DNA from: Saprospirales bacterium
Lineage (GTDB): Bacteria > Bacteroidota > Bacteroidia > Chitinophagales > Saprospiraceae
Reading direction: 5' to 3'
Length of the DNA: 64,000 nt
Assembly (NCBI GenBank): GCA_016703765.1
Contig: JADJBL010000045.1
Span: forward strand, 248,001-312,000
The notes under the pieces are model-generated. The model made no database searches. It had not been told where the DNA came from and saw only the letters and a program-made list of their open reading frames with translations. Within the stretch, counting starts at the first letter, position 1. Each line of letters opens with the position of its first letter. Position numbers and translations under genes: made by a program. Shown here piece after piece: positions 35,157 to 43,409 of this stretch.

Positions 35157-36014
35157 TCACTGCGGCGCCACCCACTGCCCGTTCGCCATTTTGTACCACT
35201 GCGGGTCGTTGGGGTTTTGGACATAGACCTCGCTTTCGTATATGCGCAGGGAAAGCTGCCGGACCGCGTCGTAGAGAGAGACATACTCCGGGGTTTCTTC
35301 CGTGATCTGGAATTCTGAAAAGAGTTGATCGCCGTGGTATTCCTGGAAAGTGCCGGTCTCGGTGAGCAGAAAAGTGCTGGACGACCCCTCGGCGTTAGTC
35401 TCCGTTACCCAGACGGCGTAGCCGCCATAGGTTCCCATCACCCGGTCGAGGAGGTTGTCTGGAGTTTGGGTGTTTTGGGTCTGGTTGTCCGGGGTCTGAT
35501 TATTTGGGGCCTGGTTGTCTATAGTCGTTGTTTCTTCCATGAATCCGGCGGCATCTCCCTCTTCTATAAAGCCGGTATCGAAGCTATCGTTGTTTTCGCC
35601 GGGAATGAGTGCGATGACCAATACCAACAGGAGCAGAACGGCTCCTCCCCCGATGAACAACCACTTCAGCTTATTGGCGGGAGGGGCTGTGGCGGCCATA
35701 GATCTTTGAGGCGCCGGGCCCATGGTTTGTCGGGGGGATTTCCAGGCCGCGGACTTGGCCATGTATTCGGGCGTCAGCTGGGGCAGCAACTTTAGGATGG
35801 CGTCGTTGATCTTGGCGCGTTCCAGATTGGCCGACTGGCTGTCCATCGTACCCCGGGAAACCTCGTCCTGAATGCCGTTCATCCTGCTTCGCAGCATCAC
35901 CAGGGTGTCGATGACGTCGGCGTTGTTCTCTTTGACGTATTTGTAGAGCTCTTCGAGCGATCTTTCGGTTTCGCCCTCGGCAATCATGTCGCGGATTTGG
36001 TCGATCAAGGTCAT
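35157..36014 (-). CDS. EAD11-type effector-associated domain protein with one transmembrane helix
   Basis: 285 residues. Residues 3-77 form a helical bundle matching effector-associated domain 11 (IRDMIAEGETERSLEELYKY, DTLVMLRSRMNGIQDEVSRG, QSANLERAKINDAILKLLPQ), a death-fold-like adaptor found in bacterial conflict and NTPase-effector systems. A Pro/Ala linker and one membrane helix (about 115-138, LKWLFIGGGAVLLLLVLVIA) follow. Next is a linker with short NQTP/NQTQ/TQTP repeats (about 165-187), then a C-terminal beta-rich domain of about 100 residues (GYAVWVTETNAEGSSSTFLL, SEFQITEETPEYVSLYDAVR). No enzyme domain is present. It probably recruits an EAD11-bearing partner encoded elsewhere. Confidence 0.72.
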   Translation of the reverse strand: MTLIDQIRDMIAEGETERSLEELYKYVKENNADVIDTLVMLRSRMNGIQDEVSRGTMDSQSANLERAKINDAILKLLPQLTPEYMAKSAAWKSPRQTMGPAPQRSMAATAPPANKLKWLFIGGGAVLLLLVLVIALIPGENNDSFDTGFIEEGDAAGFMEETTTIDNQAPNNQTPDNQTQNTQTPDNLLDRVMGTYGGYAVWVTETNAEGSSSTFLLTETGTFQEYHGDQLFSEFQITEETPEYVSLYDAVRQLSLRIYESEVYVQNPNDPQWYKMANGQWVAPQ

Positions 36015-36186
36015 TGGAATGCATTTTAGGGGTCAAAAGGAAGTTCGAATATAGGAAAAAAAGCTTATTCGGCTAAGCATTATCCCCTTCCCACTAACGG
36101 ATTTTGGTGCTCGTCTGGAACCACGCATCCTGGGAAAAGGTTATATTTTGGATTTGGTGGCTTGCCTCCGGCAATAAAATCATAGT

Positions 36187-36612
36187 ATGAAAAAGACAGT
36201 AATTAACCAGGCTCAAGCGATTGCTCTGCTCAAGGAGAAGAAAAGTCTTTCCAGCGTGGAAATTAAGTTTGATTCCACCCCTGTCGAAGCACTAGATGCC
36301 TTCTTGTTGAGGAAGAACGGCATTCCAGTTCCTGACGAATTGATCTGGTACGATGACGATTCGATCGATTACAGCGACGATCCCGAAATAACGGATGAAG
36401 ACCTGAAAACGGGCAGAATCAAATGGGTCGTGAAAGCTGAGATCCCCCTCCATGATGATATCCGAACCTGGGTTAAAAAAGAGAAAATCGACCTCGACAA
36501 ATTGCTTGCCCGGCTGATCGACGATTTTTATAACAATGTAAAGTCCATTTCGAAAAGCTCCCCAAAACCTGCGGCGAAGAAAAAGAAGAAGGAGGTTTCC
36601 CGGATGCCGTAA
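36187..36612 (+). CDS. Small protein with BrnA-like/RHH-like C-terminal segment
   Basis: 141 residues, no confident family. The middle has an acidic DDDSIDYSDDPEITDEDLKT, then IKWVVKAEIPLHDDIRTWVK, then KIDLDKLLARLIDDFYNNVK. The order strand-helix-helix after a DxPExTxEDx motif resembles the ribbon-helix-helix end of BrnA-type antitoxins, but no BrnT-like toxin gene is adjacent. A Lys-rich tail (KPAAKKKKKEVSRMP) ends the protein. It stands alone between divergent and tRNA genes, with a TATATTTT box 25-30 bp upstream. Treat the RHH idea as tentative. Confidence 0.6.
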   Translation: MKKTVINQAQAIALLKEKKSLSSVEIKFDSTPVEALDAFLLRKNGIPVPDELIWYDDDSIDYSDDPEITDEDLKTGRIKWVVKAEIPLHDDIRTWVKKEKIDLDKLLARLIDDFYNNVKSISKSSPKPAAKKKKKEVSRMP

Positions 36613-36659
36613 CCTGAACAAAGGTAAATTCGGTTACAATCCTGGTTATTCCAAAAACA

Positions 36660-36692
36660 AAAGCCTTGCAAGTTGTTAACTTACAAGGCTTT
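36660..36692 (-). terminator. Terminator of tRNA-Asp (also end of the 36187 gene)
   Basis: AAAGCCTTG (36660-36668) and CAAGGCTTT (36684-36692) with an inner AAGTT/AACTT stem. On the - strand it is followed by TGTTTTTGG, which fits termination downstream of the tRNA. Confidence 0.75.
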
Positions 36693-36703
36693 GTCTTTAC
36701 TGT

Positions 36704-36780
36704 TGGCGGTCCGGACGGGACTCGAACCCGCGACCCCGTGCGTGACAGGCACGTATTCTAACCAACTGAACTACCGGACC
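36704..36780 (-). tRNA. tRNA-Asp (anticodon GTC)
   Basis: A 77-nt cloverleaf read on the - strand. The acceptor stem is GGTCCGG/CCGGACC, the D-arm contains AGTTCAGTTGGTTAGAA, the anticodon loop CTGTCAC gives GTC, and the T-arm is GCGGGTTCGAGTCCCGT. Discriminator base G and an encoded CCA end follow. Confidence 0.97.
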
Positions 36781-36887
36781 TTCCAAATAGCGGATGCAAA
36801 TGTATGACTCTTTCCTTCTTCCCGCAAGCGCTCCGTTAATTTTTTAAAAATATTTTGGCCTTATCCCCCCTTTCGAGCCCGCTTTGC

Positions 36888-36895
36888 TACCTTTG
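36888..36895 (+). promoter_or_regulatory. -7 element upstream of accA
   Basis: TACCTTTG matches the Bacteroidota -7 consensus TAnnTTTG, 43 bp before the accA ATG. No TTTG stands at the proper 19-base distance upstream, so the -33 element is weak or degenerate. Confidence 0.45.
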
Positions 36896-36938
36896 TAGGC
36901 AGTTTTCATTGCTCAATACCTAGCAAAACCTCGGGATT

Positions 36939-37961
36939 ATGGTGTTCCTGGAATTCGAAAAGCCGCTGGAGAAGCTCTATGAGCAACTCGATAAGATCAA
37001 GCAGGTGGGAGAAGAAGGCGAACTCGACATGGAACCCATGATCAAGGAACTCGAAGCCAAGATCCGCAATACCCGCAAAGAGATCTACGCCAACCTCACG
37101 GGCTGGGAAAAAGTACAGCTCTCGCGCCATCCCGAACGCCCCTATACCCTTTACTACGTCCAGCAAATGTGCAAGAAGTTCGTCGAACTGCACGGCGACC
37201 GGCAGTTCAAGGACGACAAAGCCATCGTCGGCGGGCTCGCCAATCTCGACGGCCAGACCATCGTCGTGATTGGGCACCAGAAGGGCATCAACACCAAAAT
37301 GCGCCAATACCGCAATTTCGGCATGGCCAACCCCGAAGGCTACCGCAAAGCCCTGCGCCTGATGAAATTGGCCGAACGCTTCAACTTCCCCGTCGTCACC
37401 CTCATCGATACCCCCGGCGCCTACCCCGGCATCGAAGCCGAAGAACGCGGCCAGGCCGAAGCCATCGCACGCAACATGTTCGAAATGGCGCAACTTCGCG
37501 TACCCGTTATATGTTTCATCATCGGCGAAGGAGCATCCGGCGGCGCCATCGGCATCGGCCTGGGAGACCGGGTCTATATGCTCGAATACACGTGGTATTC
37601 GGTGATCTCCCCCGAATCATGCTCCTCCATACTCTGGCGGAGCTGGGATTTTAAGGAGCAAGCCGCCGAAGCACTTAAACTGACTGCCGACCACATGTTC
37701 GACTTCGGCCTCATCGACGGCATCATCAAGGAGCCCGTCGGCGGGGCGCATTCGGCGCCGGAAGAAATGGCCAAGATCCTCAAGCGCCAGATCAAAAAAG
37801 CGATTGCCGAATTGCAGGAAATACCCGTGGAGGAGCGCATCACACAGCGCATCAACAAGTATGCCGCCATGGGCGTCTATGACCGCGTGCCCCTGGAAGT
37901 GACCAATGAAAAATCGATCTTCGAGGACGATCCTGAATCCGAAGAAGATCTGTCCAACTAA
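36939..37961 (+). CDS. accA: Acetyl-CoA carboxylase carboxyltransferase subunit alpha
   Basis: 340 residues, the usual length for bacterial AccA. The N-terminal helical part ([20 protein letters not shown]) leads into the crotonase-like core. Its marks are [40 protein letters not shown] and [20 protein letters not shown], followed by [20 protein letters not shown] and [13 protein letters not shown]. AccA with AccD moves the carboxyl group from carboxybiotin to acetyl-CoA, the first step of fatty acid synthesis. The biotin carboxylase and carrier genes are at 61481-63363; accD is not in this window. It starts an apparent operon with DUF6913 and dapA. Confidence 0.97.
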   Translation: MVFLEFEKPLEKLYEQLDKIKQVGEEGELDMEPMIKELEAKIRNTRKEIYANLTGWEKVQLSRHPERPYTLYYVQQMCKKFVELHGDRQFKDDKAIVGGLANLDGQTIVVIGHQKGINTKMRQYRNFGMANPEGYRKALRLMKLAERFNFPVVTLIDTPGAYPGIEAEERGQAEAIARNMFEMAQLRVPVICFIIGEGASGGAIGIGLGDRVYMLEYTWYSVISPESCSSILWRSWDFKEQAAEALKLTADHMFDFGLIDGIIKEPVGGAHSAPEEMAKILKRQIKKAIAELQEIPVEERITQRINKYAAMGVYDRVPLEVTNEKSIFEDDPESEEDLSN

Positions 37962-37969
37962 TAAAGACT

Positions 37970-38521
37970 ATGTCTATCTTTCAAAGCCTGCGGAGAAAAC
38001 TACACCAGCGATTGCTGCAACAACAACTTCGCCTGCACCGCTTCCCCCATCATTCCATCCACTTCGACAAGGCCCGCAGCATCGGTATCCTCTTCGACGG
38101 AACGGAACTCTCCTCCCGGGATGTCGTACTTGGCTATGCCGACCAACTCAAGAAAACGGGCAAATCGGTCCGCCTGTTGGCTTTTATGGATAACCGGGCC
38201 GAAAGCGAGAGCTTCCCCTTCCATTTTTTTAACAGAAAAAACCTCGACTGGCTGATGCGTCCCACAGGCCATTACGTCAAAGAGTTTCTCGACCATCCCT
38301 TCGACATCCTGCTCAACCTTTCCATGGAGGAAAACCCGGCCCTGGAATACATCGCCGCATTGTCCCAGGCGCATTTCAGAGTAGGCGTCTTTTCCAGGAC
38401 CACCCATTGCTACGAACTGATGATCGATCTACCGGTGAGCCAAAAATTGCCCGACCTGATCGTGCAAATCGAATTTTTCCTCCAAAAGATGCAATCTACG
38501 AATGAAGCAGCAGCGGTTTAG
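37970..38521 (+). CDS. DUF6913 family protein
   Basis: 183 residues. A basic N-terminal helix (LRRKLHQRLLQQQLRLHRFP) is followed by an alpha/beta region (SIGILFDGTELSSRDVVLGY; SVRLLAFMDNRAESESFPFH), then FNRKNLDWLMRPTGHYVKEF and FDILLNLSMEENPALEYIAA. This matches the Bacteroidota-specific DUF6913 family, which has no known function. The family is regularly encoded just before dapA, and here the end overlaps the dapA start by 20 bp while accA ends 8 bp upstream. This points to a housekeeping role linked to cell-wall or lipid precursors. Confidence 0.82.
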   Translation: MSIFQSLRRKLHQRLLQQQLRLHRFPHHSIHFDKARSIGILFDGTELSSRDVVLGYADQLKKTGKSVRLLAFMDNRAESESFPFHFFNRKNLDWLMRPTGHYVKEFLDHPFDILLNLSMEENPALEYIAALSQAHFRVGVFSRTTHCYELMIDLPVSQKLPDLIVQIEFFLQKMQSTNEAAAV

Positions 38522-39407
38522 CGGTACCGGAGTCGCCCTGATCACGCCGTTCAGGAACGGAAAAGTGGATTTCGAAGCCCTCGAAAGGGTGATCGAACAC
38601 GTGATCGGTGGAGGGGTGGATTTCCTGGTCTCCCTCGGCACGACCGGCGAGGCCATCACCCTAAGCGACCGCGAAAGCCGAGAAGTGCTCGATTTTACGC
38701 TTCGCATCAACAATGGCCGTCTTCCCATCGTCGCAGGACTGTTCGGCGACAACCACACCGCCCGCCTGGTCGAAATGATCTCCCAATTCAACCTGGAGGG
38801 CTTCGATGCCGTGATGTCGAGCTCCCCGGCCTACAGCAAGCCCAGTCAGGAGGGAATCTATCAGCACTATATGGCGCTGGCAAAAGCGTCTCCTCTTCCG
38901 ATCATTATCTACAACGTGCCCAGCCGCACGGGCCGAAATGTCCAGGCCGATACGGTCATCCGGCTTGCGAGAGAGAGCGAAAAATTCATAGCGGTAAAAG
39001 AGGCCGCAGGAGATATGGCACAGGCCATGCGCCTTATCAAACACCGACCCCCTCATCTCCTCGTACTGTCGGGCGACGATCCCCTCACCCTTCCCATCAT
39101 CGCCTGCGGCGAGGAAGGGGTGATCTCCGTCATCGCGAATGCCCTGCCGCGGCCATTTTCCGGTATGGTCCGGGCTGCTCTGCAAGGCGACCTGCCCACG
39201 GCGCGAATTTTGAACAATGAGTTGCTCGATATTCACCCCTTGTTGTATATCGAGGGAAATCCCTCGGGAATCAAGGGGCTGATGGAATATATGGGCCTTT
39301 GCAGCAATGAGGTGCGTCTTCCCATGGCCCCGCTTGGAGAGGCCAATTTAAAGGCCCTGATCGGAGAGTTCGAAAAAATGAAGGCCGCTTCGCCCTCATT
39401 CCGCTAA
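38502..39407 (+). CDS. dapA: 4-Hydroxy-tetrahydrodipicolinate synthase
   Basis: 301 residues. DapA condenses pyruvate with aspartate semialdehyde, the committed step towards lysine and meso-diaminopimelate for peptidoglycan. The TIM-barrel marks are GTGVALITPFRNGKVDFEAL, LVSLGTTGEAITLSDRE (Thr-Thr of the substrate site), IIIYNVPSRTGRNVQ with the catalytic Tyr and Arg, and the Schiff-base lysine in FIAVKEAAGD (near residue 166). The end AEPMPIKS-type hexamer of E. coli is represented by IEGNPSGIKGLMEYMG. It overlaps DUF6913 by 20 bp and the convergent gene at 39396 by 12 bp. Confidence 0.96.
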   Translation: MKQQRFSGTGVALITPFRNGKVDFEALERVIEHVIGGGVDFLVSLGTTGEAITLSDRESREVLDFTLRINNGRLPIVAGLFGDNHTARLVEMISQFNLEGFDAVMSSSPAYSKPSQEGIYQHYMALAKASPLPIIIYNVPSRTGRNVQADTVIRLARESEKFIAVKEAAGDMAQAMRLIKHRPPHLLVLSGDDPLTLPIIACGEEGVISVIANALPRPFSGMVRAALQGDLPTARILNNELLDIHPLLYIEGNPSGIKGLMEYMGLCSNEVRLPMAPLGEANLKALIGEFEKMKAASPSFR

Positions 39408-40301
39408 GCTGCGGATTGCATCGACTATATTTTTTAATCCCGATGGAAAGGCTGCGACCGCCCCCTTTTCCTTGTCCTCCGGCCAAATCGCCACTTCGAC
39501 CACGTGCCGGTCCAATCCGTCCGTAACGGCCAATCGCAGGGGCACAGGCCTGGGCAGAGCCAGCAGCCGGTCTTCGCATTCCGGTGTCGCGCAGCCGTAG
39601 CGGGATTCCATGGTAAAAAACCCATTGGATCGTATAAAGTCGGCCAGTTCGGCCATCTGCCGCGTCGAGAGCGTGGCTTTTTCCACCTGCAAGCCCGTGT
39701 TCACGGTCTGCCGCTCGTGAATCAGGCGCCCGTTTTCTTTAATGAGGATAAAATCGCGCTGCACCGGGTCGGCGCCTCCGAAAAAACCGCCTCCGGTCAA
39801 TTCGATTCGGATCTCGCGCTCCCCCTCGATCCATGTTCGCCTGTCCGCCGGAGCCTTGGAGGAGGCGGACCTGTCCACCGGAGCCTTGGCTTCTGCTGGC
39901 TTGCCCGCCGAAGCATTTGCGGAGGCGGGGCGTGAAAAGCGATGAATATACTGCTTTCGGCCCGCCTGAAATTGCAGGTCGAGTTGATCGACCGTCAGCT
40001 GGGCGAGGGTAAAGGACTCCCTACCGCGAAAGGAGACCAGGAGGATGTCGCCTTGAAGGTCCCACGCCCCCCGTATGAGCTCGTCCTGGTCGAACAGTTC
40101 GTAGGAATGGCTGCTTTCCATGAGCAGATCGCAAACCGCAGCGGTATCGGCTTTTTCGATGATTTGGCCCGACTCCCATTCGAAGGTCTTTTGAAAGCTC
40201 CAGACTACCCCGGTGAGGAGTTTTTCATCCCACTTTTGCGCAGGCTGGGCCTGCAAGAGGATTGGGCTTAGGACAAAAATGAATTGTAACAGTTTGACCA
40301 T
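39396..40301 (-). CDS. Exported protein of unknown function with a three-unit 10-residue repeat insertion
   Basis: 301 residues, start 40301 with a signal peptide (MVKLLQFIFVLSPILLQAQP). The first half resembles a small lipocalin-like stress domain (VVWSFQKTFEWESGQIIEKA; WDLQGDILLVSFRGRESFTL). Residues about 125-154 are three degenerate decamers (ASANASAGKP, AEAKAPVDRS, ASSKAPADRR). The second half has RTWIEGEREIRIELTGGGFF and LADFIRSNGFFTMESRYGCA, then ECEDRLLALPRPVPLRLAVT, a pattern seen in Bacteroidota proteins of unknown role. The repeat looks like an in-frame insertion between two older halves. Confidence 0.7.
   Translation of the reverse strand: MVKLLQFIFVLSPILLQAQPAQKWDEKLLTGVVWSFQKTFEWESGQIIEKADTAAVCDLLMESSHSYELFDQDELIRGAWDLQGDILLVSFRGRESFTLAQLTVDQLDLQFQAGRKQYIHRFSRPASANASAGKPAEAKAPVDRSASSKAPADRRTWIEGEREIRIELTGGGFFGGADPVQRDFILIKENGRLIHERQTVNTGLQVEKATLSTRQMAELADFIRSNGFFTMESRYGCATPECEDRLLALPRPVPLRLAVTDGLDRHVVEVAIWPEDKEKGAVAAFPSGLKNIVDAIRSLAE
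39840..39929. repeat. Three 30-bp tandem repeats inside a coding region
   Basis: Units at 39840-39869, 39870-39899 and 39900-39929 share CCTGTCCGCCGGAGCCTTGG-type sequence with about 60-80% pairwise identity by eye. Each unit encodes ten residues, so the reading frame is kept. Confidence 0.85.
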
Positions 40302-40355
40302 GCCGTTCGATTTCCTGGTAAAAACGGAATTGGCGGCCCGCAGGGCCGCCAATTC

Positions 40356-41837
40356 TTATAATTTAAATCCCAGCGTCAGGAGAAAATGCTGTGCCAGGGT
40401 TTTCGTTTCGACTTCGGGTTGAAGTTCGGGGGTCGATTCGTATGGAAAATACCCCGCGTCGGTAATGCTTCTGCGGTAGGCCAGGTCGAGGAAGAAGTTT
40501 TCCTCGCGAACCCCGAACCCGGCAGAAAAGACTCCTCTCGTATAAGATTCCGATGCGTAGGGGCTGTTGATCATGTTGTAACCGCCCCGAATGCGGAAAA
40601 TATCGATCGCGATTTCGCCGCCCAGGCGAACGATGAAAGAGGATTGGTAGTTTGCGGCGATCTGCCGGTTCAAATCCCTTTCGTAATCCAGGTCGGCCGG
40701 ATCGCTCGTTTGGTTGAAATTGAAGGCGGCGCTGCTGTAATCGGCCCATTCCACCTCGGCGCAAAAGAAGGCGAATTTCTGAAACAGCACCCCGGCCGAA
40801 CCCTGCACCCTCCAGGGCGTACGCAGCCGGTATTCGAAGAAACCTTCCGGAGAGGAATCTTCAAAGCGATTGTTTCCTTCAAAGGTGTAATCGTAAGTCA
40901 TGGAGGTAGAGTAGCTGTCGTCAATCGAAAAAGAGGTGGGCGTATGAAACGCGGCTCCGATCCGGATGGCATGGATCGGCTTGTAGATCATCCCCAATTT
41001 CAGGTTGATACCCGTTCCCGTCAGGCGTACGTTTTCTTCGTAAATGAGCTCGTTAAAAACGGGGTTGAGTTCGTCTTCATCTGTTTCCCGGTAAGTCTTG
41101 TCCTCCGAAAAAGAAAGGAAGGGCACGCCGATCGTAGCGCCGATCTGGAGCTTTTCCTCGTAATTCCCCGCCAGGGTAAACACCATTTCGCTGATCGAGC
41201 CACGGCTGCGGACGACTTGCGATTTATTCACTTCCTCGAGCGGTCCGAAGTCGTTGAGATAGGTTTCCGGATTGTCGGAGTCCGGGAAAATGGCGCCCAC
41301 GTCATAAGCAAGCCCTTCTTCAAAGCTGTCGAGTTCTTCGGCTGCCTGGCCGTTGGCATTGTTGACGAATCGGTGGGTGATACTTCCAGGGGAAGCGCCT
41401 GCAAAGTAGAGGGACTGTGTAAAAGTGGCGATCCGGTTCAGTCCGATTCCGAAATTGACGGTTTTCCAGCTGGATGCCGTGGGCCGGGAGACGACGACAA
41501 AACCTACGTTATTGATATTGAGACTGCTGCGATCCTCGGAAAGCAATTCATTGAGATCGTTTCCGACCAGCAGGGTTTTGGTATCGATCGTATAGATCTC
41601 GGGAGAAAAAGAGAACTCGGACCGGCGGTAAGAAGCCATACCGGCCGGGTTGCTGCTCAGCGTGTAAAAGTCGGCCCCTAGCGCGCCGATCCCGCCGCCG
41701 ACGCCGACCGACCGGGCGGTGCCTCCGGGCTCGGAGTAGAAAGAAAACCGAAGGGCATCGTATGGAGTTTGCGCAAAAGAAGCGGTAGCGATCGCCGAAA
41801 CGAAGAGGGCGAGCAGGAGGATTCTATTATGTGTCAT
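40356..41837 (-). CDS. OmpP1/FadL-like outer membrane protein
   Basis: 493 residues. A signal peptide (residues 1-22, ending TASFAQ) is followed by the FadL/TodX-type N-terminus GGTARSVGVGGGIGALGADF then TLSSNPAGMASYRRSEFSFS. Many amphipathic beta strands follow (IGATIGVPFLSFSEDKTYRE, LKLGMIYKPIHAIRIGAAFH, VRLGGEIAIDIFRIRGGYNM). The chain ends in a strand with aromatic/hydrophobic residues (AQHFLLTLGFKL), as expected for Bam-inserted barrels. The family transports hydrophobic compounds such as long-chain fatty acids across the outer membrane. The specific substrate is unknown. Confidence 0.88.
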   Translation of the reverse strand: MTHNRILLLALFVSAIATASFAQTPYDALRFSFYSEPGGTARSVGVGGGIGALGADFYTLSSNPAGMASYRRSEFSFSPEIYTIDTKTLLVGNDLNELLSEDRSSLNINNVGFVVVSRPTASSWKTVNFGIGLNRIATFTQSLYFAGASPGSITHRFVNNANGQAAEELDSFEEGLAYDVGAIFPDSDNPETYLNDFGPLEEVNKSQVVRSRGSISEMVFTLAGNYEEKLQIGATIGVPFLSFSEDKTYRETDEDELNPVFNELIYEENVRLTGTGINLKLGMIYKPIHAIRIGAAFHTPTSFSIDDSYSTSMTYDYTFEGNNRFEDSSPEGFFEYRLRTPWRVQGSAGVLFQKFAFFCAEVEWADYSSAAFNFNQTSDPADLDYERDLNRQIAANYQSSFIVRLGGEIAIDIFRIRGGYNMINSPYASESYTRGVFSAGFGVREENFFLDLAYRRSITDAGYFPYESTPELQPEVETKTLAQHFLLTLGFKL

Positions 41838-41868
41838 AATCTTTTCCTGGTTAAGTGTTTAGAAAAAG

Positions 41869-41902
41869 AAAGGGGGGAAAGGTGTATCCAAATCCCCCCT
41901 TT
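41869..41902 (-). terminator. Terminator of the Trp-Asn-rich protein gene
   Basis: AAAGGGGGGA (41869-41878) and TCCCCCCTTT (41893-41902), with T-rich sequence on both outer sides. On the - strand it lies 38 bp after the stop of the 43178-41940 gene. Confidence 0.75.
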
Positions 41903-41939
41903 TTTGTCAGCAGGCGTGCACAACCAAACGGTTTACCGG

Positions 41940-43178
41940 CTAGTTGCCGCGGCGGCTGCTGTTGTTATTGTTGCTTTTACTGCTGTCGGTGTTGTTGGAC
42001 CTGGGAGGAGCTGAATTGTTTTGAGAAGGTTGATTGTTGTTGCTCTTGGGAGCTTCGTAGTTCCTCGGTTGCGGGTTGCTACGGGGAGGCTCGTACGAGC
42101 GATTGCTGTTATCATCGTTCTTTGGCCTGTTGTACGAAGGCGGCGGCGCGGAAGGACGCTCCTGACGCTGAGGCTGGGTACGCGGGGGCTCGGAAGGACG
42201 ATAATTATCATCCCGGTCGTTTTGCGGACGCGGAGATTGCGGCTGCGTGCGCGGAGTAGGCTGTTCGCGGGGCGGAACCACCGGCTGGTTGCCTCTCGGA
42301 ACAACTTGTTCAGTGCGCTCGCGGGGAGGGGTAGGCGTAACCGGTTTCGTCGCAGGAGTAGGGCTAACTCTTTCTTTCTCAATCACCTGCGGCTTTTGAG
42401 TGGGGGCAATGACCCGACCTCCGGTTTCCTCTTTCTGGTCGATGCGAACCGAGGGGCGCTCCGTCCTTACCGAACCGGACTTGCGAGGGCCGTAAAAGAC
42501 GTTATCGTCGATATTGGTGGTGGTATTATAGTCATAGCCGTTACCCCAGGTAGGCGGATAGTAATAGTTAGGACCCCAACCGTTATACCCACCATAGCCA
42601 CCCCATCCGTAGTTGTTCCAGCCCCAGGAGTTGCCGTAGTAATTATTGACCTGGATGTAAGTATTATTGCCACCCCATCCGTATCCCCAGGAATTCCAGG
42701 AGTTCCAACGGTTCCAGGGATTCCAGGAATTCCAGTCGTTCCAGTAATTCCAGCGCTGAAAGCGGTTCCAGCGGCGCCAGTAGGAGTAATCGTCGTAGAT
42801 CAGGATGGTGACCCCGGGAGTGAAGAAGGGGTCGTAATTGTAAACATCGACGTAGCAGGGGTCAAAGAAACCGAACCCTGTATACGGGCGGTGAAAACGG
42901 CGGATGCGCGACGAATAGTAGTAGTCGTAATCGTCGTCGTTATAACCGTAGTTCTCATCAGAATCATCGCCGTCGTAGTAATAATCGTCGTCATTGCCGT
43001 AGTTGCCTCCGGTATAACCCGGATCGCTACTATTGTTGTCGGCTTCCTGGATCACTTTGGTGGAAAAAATATCCTGCATCTTTGTCGGGATCGTAATACA
43101 GATCGTCGAACTGTGCAAAAGCGGTGGTGGTCAGCATAGCGACCATCAAGGCGGGGAGAAACGCGAATAATCGTTTCA
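41940..43178 (-). CDS. Secreted low-complexity protein rich in Trp-Asn, Tyr-Asp and Pro/Gln (frameshifted)
   Basis: About 412 residues. The ATG at 43178 gives a signal peptide (MKRLFAFLPALMVAMLTTTA) and FAQFDDLYYDPDKDAGYF. The frame then breaks at an A-run (+ strand 43064-43069, one base too many); the rest is open from STKVIQEADNNSSDPGYTGG to 41940. The body has a Tyr/Asp-rich part, an aromatic part with many WNx triplets (WNDWNSWNPWNRWNSWNSWG), a Tyr/Gly part, and a long Pro/Arg/Gln/Asn tail. Similar proteins occur in Bacteroidota as predicted surface or extracellular-matrix proteins. No domain is recognised beyond this. Confidence 0.75.
42692..42756. repeat. 9-bp coding repeat (TTCCA plus four bases)
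   Basis: Seven or so tandem 9-bp units of the form TTCCANNNN on the + strand encode Trp-Asn-x triplets in the - strand protein. The third codon varies while TGGAA is kept. Confidence 0.8.
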
Positions 43179-43409
43179 TAATGGTTAGAATATCTTTTTT
43201 ATGTAATTACCTGGCTCTCTAATCTTACAACCCCGAAATTATTACTTTTGTGCCGATTTTACTGTTAATCTTGTTTTAAAGTGTCCCATACGAACTGTTA
43301 AACCCTGGCTTCCGGATTGGATGTAAATGTTAAGACGCCTGAAACACCCATAAGTAAAGGGAACTATATTAAAGGATTGAAGAGTTGAAAGGTTGAAATA
43401 ATAATAAGG

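Noticed and set aside
42021..43139. 372-codon + strand frame rich in Val/Ile/Arg opposite the Trp-Asn gene
   Set aside because: The opposite strand has a signal peptide and terminator; this frame is the antisense of low-complexity sequence.
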